64,000 bases of DNA from Oceanisphaera sp. IT1-181 (GTDB lineage Bacteria > Pseudomonadota > Gammaproteobacteria > Enterobacterales > Aeromonadaceae). Position 1 is the first letter of the stretch; every line of letters starts with the position of its first letter. The translations under genes were made by a program, and so were the position numbers. The DNA lies in assembly GCF_033807535.1 (NCBI RefSeq), contig NZ_CP136856.1:2351001-2415000 (forward strand), given 5' to 3'. A model generated the notes under the pieces. That model worked only from the letters and a program-made list of their open reading frames with translations. It made no database searches and had not been told where the DNA came from. Shown here in pieces: positions 59,576 to 64,000 of the stretch.

Positions 59576-60574
59576 TTAATGAAGGACATGAGGCATTGAG
59601 TCCAGCGCCGCTACTTGTATCTTAAGTATGTCGGCGAGCGGATCTTCTGGGCACTGTTCAATAAAATACTCAAAATCATCAACCGCTAACTCATGGCACT
59701 CGAGCTGTTCATACAAAAATCCGCGGTCACGGCGCTCGAGCGGGCAATCTGGCTTAAGCGTTAACAGTAACTGGCTGCACATCAAGGCATGAGTAAAATG
59801 TTGATGATGAATAAAAGCCGCCTTAGTTACCGTCAGCAAACGTAGTATCACGTCTAGCGGCTCAGCGGGCGTTAAATGCTGGGGCGTAAGCTTGGCTAAG
59901 TTACCACGCGCACCGCGCAACAGCTGCTCGATGGCGTGATGGTTTAACACCTTGCCGGTAAAGGGATCAATAATCTGGCTGCTGACTTGGCTCTCAAGCG
60001 AAACCTCTGAGTCGCTATCAGGCTCATTAAAGATACGCACTAAGAAGTGGCCAGGAAAGCTAATGCCCTCGGCGCGAATGCCGTAGCGCTCACACAGATA
60101 CAAGACCAGCAGCGCCATGCTCACCGGAATTCCCTGACGGCGGCTCAACACCCTATCCATCAGGCAATTATCCACGGCAAAGAAACGCTCCCAATCGCCC
60201 ACAAATCCCAAAGGCCCATATAAGGCAGCCAGCAGTGCTTGGCCGGTAATAGGCGCGATATCACCAAATCCTGGATCTAGCTGTTCGGCCAGATCTCTTT
60301 CCAACTCAAACAGCGCCACTTCGCCTTGATCGCGCGCCTCAAGACCAAATAAGCTTTCAACTATGTCCAGCGACAAGGTCATGAAACATGGCAAATCATC
60401 ACTCAGCCACATATCGCTGATGTTGGTTTTTAGCATGCTGGAATTAGGTAGGAATGTTTGAGACTCGCTTATTTCAGAGATTTCAGCTTCAAGCAAATCC
60501 GCGTCAAACGGATCAATTTCAAGCTGCTCAGTATCAAACAGGGTATTCTTCGTAGACACCTTACTATTAGACAT
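59576..60574 (-). CDS. sirB1: SirB1-family transglutaminase-like/TPR protein
   Basis: The 332-residue protein of the SirB1 group (function not firmly established) has an acidic, low-complexity N terminus (DPFDADLLEAEISEISES) and then the transglutaminase-like core with VDNCLMDRVLSRRQGIPVSMALLVLYLCERYG and GISFPGHFLVRI. The C-terminal TPR-like region has RDRGFLYEQLECHELAVDDFEYFI. I chose the ATG at 60574, just after GGGGAGG, instead of the long frame from 60721 that overlaps prmC. It overlaps the prmC stop by 8 bases, as in related genomes. Confidence 0.88.
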   Translation of the reverse strand: MSNSKVSTKNTLFDTEQLEIDPFDADLLEAEISEISESQTFLPNSSMLKTNISDMWLSDDLPCFMTLSLDIVESLFGLEARDQGEVALFELERDLAEQLDPGFGDIAPITGQALLAALYGPLGFVGDWERFFAVDNCLMDRVLSRRQGIPVSMALLVLYLCERYGIRAEGISFPGHFLVRIFNEPDSDSEVSLESQVSSQIIDPFTGKVLNHHAIEQLLRGARGNLAKLTPQHLTPAEPLDVILRLLTVTKAAFIHHQHFTHALMCSQLLLTLKPDCPLERRDRGFLYEQLECHELAVDDFEYFIEQCPEDPLADILKIQVAALDSMPHVLH

Positions 60575-61409
60575 GCTGCCTCCCCGGCCACTGAGCCAAC
60601 GTAATACGCTCGTTGTCCCCATAATCGCGCAGTGTTTCCACCGCCTTAAACCCCAGTTCTGTAAAATAATCGCGCACCAAGGCGCCCTGCTGCCAACCGT
60701 GCTCCAGCAATAACCAGCCATTGGCCTTTAAATACTCAGGCGCTTGGCTGATCAAATGCTGCAAGTCGGCCATGCCTGCGTCTGCGGCAATCAAAGCAGA
60801 CGCAGGCTCAAAACGCACATCGCCTTGCAGCAAATGGGGGTCACTGCCGTCGATATAGGGCGGGTTAGACAACAACATATCAAATTTAAGCCCCACTAAC
60901 GGCTCAAACCAGCTACCTTCCAGTACGGTAATCGGCAGACTCAAGCATTCGCTATTAAGTCGCGCCAGTGCCGCTGCATTGGCATTAAATTCAACGGCGT
61001 AAACGGTGTCTGTGGGGCGTTCACTTTTAAGAGATAAAGCAATCGCCCCGGTACCCGTACCGAGATCAGCTAAGGTTGCCGGGCCATTAGGCAAGCGCGC
61101 TAAGGCCGCTTCTATGATGATTTCGGTGTCGGGGCGCGGGATCAAAGTGTCGGGTGACACCTTAAGAGTTAAGGACCAAAAATCCCGTTCGCCGGTTAAG
61201 TGAGCAATCGGCTCACCGGTTTGGCGGCGTGCACAGAGCAAGCGCAAAGCCGCTTGCTCTGCGGCTGTAGGCACATATTCCGGCCAAGCAAGAATAAAGC
61301 TACGCGGCTTGGCCAGCACATGGCAGAGCAACACATCCGCATCTATCTTGGGTGAATCACCCGCGTTAAGCTGCTCACGCAACCAGTGGCGCCACTCGGC
61401 CAATGTCAT
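60567..61409 (-). CDS. prmC: PrmC, release-factor glutamine methyltransferase
   Basis: PrmC methylates the glutamine of the GGQ motif in release factors RF1 and RF2. The 280-residue protein has an N-terminal helical domain (EWRHWLREQLNAG), IAHLTGERDFWSL, motif I ADLGTGTGAIALSL near residue 115, and the NPPY catalytic motif in LLSNPPYIDGS. It lies 39 bases after prfA, whose product it modifies. Confidence 0.95.
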   Translation of the reverse strand: MTLAEWRHWLREQLNAGDSPKIDADVLLCHVLAKPRSFILAWPEYVPTAAEQAALRLLCARRQTGEPIAHLTGERDFWSLTLKVSPDTLIPRPDTEIIIEAALARLPNGPATLADLGTGTGAIALSLKSERPTDTVYAVEFNANAAALARLNSECLSLPITVLEGSWFEPLVGLKFDMLLSNPPYIDGSDPHLLQGDVRFEPASALIAADAGMADLQHLISQAPEYLKANGWLLLEHGWQQGALVRDYFTELGFKAVETLRDYGDNERITLAQWPGRQHV

Positions 61410-61448
61410 GAGGAATAAGCCCGTATCATCAGTAACCGACCAGTATCA

Positions 61449-62534
61449 TTAATAATCAGCCAAGGCTGCCAGCATATCCGCTTGGTGTTCTTGCAAAATA
61501 GGCTGAGTCAGCATATCCAGATTACCTTCCAACACTTCGTGTAAGCGATACAGCGTTAGGTTAATGCGGTGATCAGACACTCGGCCCTGTGGATAGTTAT
61601 AGGTACGAATACGGTCTGAACGGTCGCCAGTACTTAACAGGTTACGACGCACATCTTGCTCAGCGGCATGGCGAATATCTTCTTCCCGTTGCGCTAAGCG
61701 CGAGTTCAATACCTTCATCGCCTGCGCTCGGTTTTTATGCTGTGAGCGACCATCTTGGCATTCCACTACTAAGCCCGTGGGCAAGTGAGTAATACGAATG
61801 GCGGAGTCAGTTTTGTTCACGTGCTGACCACCGGCACCGGAGGCGCGAAAGGTATCGACGCGAATATCCGCTGGGTTAATCACAATGGCTTCGGCTTCGG
61901 CAACTTCCGCCATAATGGCGATGGTACATGCAGAGGTATGCACTCGACCCTGAGATTCGGTTTCTGGCACCCGCTGTACGCGGTGGCCGCCAGACTCAAA
62001 CTTGAGCTTGCCGTACACGCCAGTGCCCGTAATGTGGGCAATTAATTCTTTAAATCCGCCGTGCTCGCCTTCGTGCACGCTCACCACTTCTATCTGCCAA
62101 CGCTGTTGTTCCGCGTACTTGGTGTACATGCGAAATAAGTCACCGGCAAAAATAGCCGCTTCATCGCCACCGGCACCGGCGCGCAGTTCTAAGAAACAGT
62201 TATTGTCGTCATTGGGATCTTTAGGTAACAGCAGGATCTGCAGCTCATGGCTGAGCGCTTCAATGGTTTCTTTGGCCGCCTCAATTTCTTCTTCGGCCAT
62301 GGCCTTCATTTCGGCGTCATCTTCCGCCAACATTTCTTCACCGGCGGCCAAGTCTGCTTCTGCCTGACAATAGCGCACATAACAGCCCACTATGTCTTCT
62401 AGCTGAGCATACTCTTTGGTAAGCCCACGATATTGCTCTTGATTGTTGATCACTGAGGCTTCACTAAGCAGCGCTTGAATCTCTTCGTGACGCTCTTGCA
62501 GGCCTTCCAGCTTTCTTAATATGGATTTATTCAT
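61449..62534 (-). CDS. prfA: PrfA, peptide chain release factor 1
   Basis: RF1 recognises UAA and UAG and triggers peptide release. The 361 residues contain a coiled N terminus, LRAGAGGDEAAIFAGDLFRMY near residue 115, the GGQ tripeptide in ASGAGGQHVNKTDSA (about 233), and the anticodon-like region HRVQRVPETESQGRVHTS. It begins 23 bases after hemA and precedes prmC, the classic order. Confidence 0.97.
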   Translation of the reverse strand: MNKSILRKLEGLQERHEEIQALLSEASVINNQEQYRGLTKEYAQLEDIVGCYVRYCQAEADLAAGEEMLAEDDAEMKAMAEEEIEAAKETIEALSHELQILLLPKDPNDDNNCFLELRAGAGGDEAAIFAGDLFRMYTKYAEQQRWQIEVVSVHEGEHGGFKELIAHITGTGVYGKLKFESGGHRVQRVPETESQGRVHTSACTIAIMAEVAEAEAIVINPADIRVDTFRASGAGGQHVNKTDSAIRITHLPTGLVVECQDGRSQHKNRAQAMKVLNSRLAQREEDIRHAAEQDVRRNLLSTGDRSDRIRTYNYPQGRVSDHRINLTLYRLHEVLEGNLDMLTQPILQEHQADMLAALADY

Positions 62535-62557
62535 CAGGTCTCGCCGCTATGGCTCAA

Positions 62558-63817
62558 TCAGTGTTGGCCAAGTTTCAAATTATGGGCAAGCACGGTCAGC
62601 AAATCTTGATTGCCGTCTTTGCCGGCTTGGTTCAGTGCCTGAGTCGGCGTGTGGATCAATTTATTGGTCAGGCGACGGGCCAGTCGTTGCACCACTTGTT
62701 GGCTGTCTTTACCTTGCGCCAATGCTTGCAACGCCAAGATCAGCTCTTGTTGCTGCAGGTGCTCGGCGTGGGTGCGATAGTCTTGGATAAGCTTCACCGA
62801 CTCCAGCGAGCGATACCAAGCCATAAAGTGGTCACGCTCCTCGATGATGATCACTTCAGCCTGGCCCGCAGCCTGTTGGCGCGTCGCCATATTCTGCTCA
62901 ATAATGCCTTGCAGATCGTCCACCGTATATAAATAAGCGTCGTTCAGCTCATCTACTTCTGGCTCAATATCACGGGGCACGGCGATGTCGACAAATAAAA
63001 TCGGCTGCTGGCGGCGGGCCTTGAGCGCGCGCTCCACTAAGCCTTTACCGATAATCGGCAAGGGGCTGGCGGTAGAGCTGATCACAATATCGGCTTTCGG
63101 CAAATATTCGGGAATTTGCTCCAGCGTCATCACCTGGGCATTAAACTCACTCGCCAAGTTTTGCGCTCGCTCTAGCGTGCGGTTAGCCACCATCATCTGC
63201 GTGACCGACTGCTCTTTTAAATGCCGCGCTACCAACTCTATGGTTTCGCCGGCACCCACCAGCAACACCTTGGTGTGGCTGAGATCAGAGAAGATACGCT
63301 TGGCCAAACTCACGGCGGCAAAGGCCACCGACACGGCACTGGCGCCAATTTCGGTTTCGGTGCGCACCCGTTTGGCCACGGAGAAGGTTTTTTGGAACAT
63401 GCGATCCAGTGTGCCCTTAAGGCTGCCCACTTTTTGCGACTGGTTATAGGCCAGTTTTATTTGTCCCAAAATTTGCGGCTCGCCCAGCACTAAAGAGTCA
63501 AGGCCACAAGAAACGCGCATTAAGTGCCGCACCGCTTCTTCACCGTGGTATTGATACAGGCAAGTATTGAGCTCGGTTTCATCTAATTGATGAAAATCTT
63601 GTAACCACAGGCGTACCAGATGGCTATCGCCCTCCGGCCCTAAACTGCAATAGAGTTCCGTGCGATTACAAGTAGACAGGATCACCGCCTCGCCTACGCC
63701 TGGGGTACGCATCAGCTCCTGCAGTGCCCTAGGGGCGACTTCAGGACCAAATGCGACCCGCTCGCGCAGTGCGACGGATGCTGTCTTATGATTAATACCC
63801 AGTACCAACAGGCTCAT
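62558..63817 (-). CDS. hemA: HemA, glutamyl-tRNA reductase
   Basis: HemA reduces glutamyl-tRNA to glutamate 1-semialdehyde, the first committed step of the C5 route to haem. The 419-residue protein has NHKTASVALRERVAF at the start, the nucleophile C50 in STCNRTELYC, GEPQILGQIKLAY near 106, the NADPH site VGAGETIELVARHL near 193, and the C-terminal dimerisation helix. It opens the hemA-prfA-prmC run and is divergent from the lolB start. Confidence 0.97.
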   Translation of the reverse strand: MSLLVLGINHKTASVALRERVAFGPEVAPRALQELMRTPGVGEAVILSTCNRTELYCSLGPEGDSHLVRLWLQDFHQLDETELNTCLYQYHGEEAVRHLMRVSCGLDSLVLGEPQILGQIKLAYNQSQKVGSLKGTLDRMFQKTFSVAKRVRTETEIGASAVSVAFAAVSLAKRIFSDLSHTKVLLVGAGETIELVARHLKEQSVTQMMVANRTLERAQNLASEFNAQVMTLEQIPEYLPKADIVISSTASPLPIIGKGLVERALKARRQQPILFVDIAVPRDIEPEVDELNDAYLYTVDDLQGIIEQNMATRQQAAGQAEVIIIEERDHFMAWYRSLESVKLIQDYRTHAEHLQQQELILALQALAQGKDSQQVVQRLARRLTNKLIHTPTQALNQAGKDGNQDLLTVLAHNLKLGQH

Positions 63818-63940
63818 GAGGATTGTATGCGGCTCGTTACATCTTTCAAGTAGCCGAGTATTGTACGAGAAACACTAAGGCTTTAAAAGGCGCGACGCTT
63901 GCCCTTATACTGGCCACACATTTTTTGCTGAGGATAAATC

Positions 63941-64000
63941 GTGCGCAATCTACTGATAATGTTGACGCTATTATGGCTGTCAGGCTGTGCCTACAAGGCT
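63941..64000 (+). CDS. lolB: LolB, outer-membrane lipoprotein receptor (5' end only)
   Basis: Only the first 20 codons are in the window. They encode a lipoprotein signal with the lipobox LSGC. The start is GTG with TGAGGAT upstream. Position divergent from hemA matches lolB in E. coli and relatives, where it is followed by ispE. The assignment rests on this context and the signal, since the mature domain is cut off. Confidence 0.75.
   Translation, partial: MRNLLIMLTLLWLSGCAYKA

Overview
The window looks like a chromosomal segment of a motile, facultatively denitrifying gammaproteobacterium. Gene content and synteny are close to Aeromonadales/Oceanimonadaceae-type genomes (Oceanisphaera- or Oceanimonas-like). 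This placement is an inference from Vibrio/Aeromonas-style flagellar genes (cheV, FlgO/FlgP/FlgT, sigma-28 and sigma-54 type promoters) and from E. coli-like neighbourhoods: rcsF-trmO-proS, hda/uraA/upp/purMN, fadE/gmhA/yafJ, and hemA-prfA-prmC-sirB1-kdsA with divergent lolB. I saw no rRNA, tRNA or CRISPR array.

Layout. 1-11.2 kb is flagellar and chemotaxis: the flgM promoter at the left edge, flgA, cheV, cheR, flgBCDE, then an IS1111-type element, flgP/flgO and divergent flgT. The rest of the rod/ring/hook operon (flgF onward) does not follow flgE, which suggests an inversion. 12.0-22.9 kb is accessory: hipBA toxin-antitoxin, a deaminase, a two-gene operon of a methyltransferase and a PLD nuclease-SF2 helicase-DUF3427 protein ending in a UmuD/LexA-like S24 autoprotease domain, a 36-residue membrane peptide with a membrane NERD protein, a beta-CASP hydrolase, a hypothetical and a second membrane NERD protein. 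23-31.8 kb holds assorted metabolic and envelope genes (YkvI-type transporter, DUF2235 hydrolase, thioredoxin-like protein, HdhA-like SDR, serine hydrolase, CaCA antiporter). 32.3-35.1 kb is a nitrite-reduction operon (nirK with fused cytochrome c, nirV, SCO) behind an FNR-type site. 35.3-64 kb is mostly core: yceH, AGCS symporter, talB, rcsF-trmO-proS, patatin, hda, uraA-upp, purMN, an MFS exporter, yafJ-gmhA/fadE, and kdsA-sirB1-prmC-prfA-hemA, with the first 20 codons of lolB at the right edge.

Intergenic DNA is unusually rich in interspersed repeats, grouped here for convenience. Family A is a palindromic element of about 85 bp with two hairpins that covary between copies. Family B is built around hairpins such as GTCTCTTTGGTAAAGAG with GCCAGCGTAGCTGG. 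Family C is a roughly 95-bp palindromic unit repeated in tandem at 30.3-30.65 kb. Family D is a GGCGCT-rich low-complexity motif. Family E is an NCGGAAN-rich block. There are also heptamer microsatellites. Two kinds of MITE are defined by target duplications: a sequence with Tn5/IS50-like ends and a perfect 9-bp duplication (21.0-21.6 kb), and a 289-306 bp element with CCTGATTAC ends and 8-bp duplications, once inserted inside the terminal repeat of the first and once alone at 52.8-53.1 kb. The IS1111-type element sits inside a family A copy.

The most interesting items are the helicase-S24 fusion, the nested MITEs, the IS1111 element with its repeat target, candidate guide RNA and RBS-sequestering hairpin, the inferred flagellar inversion, and the covarying palindromes. 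All family assignments come from reading the sequence and remembered family features; no database search was possible.
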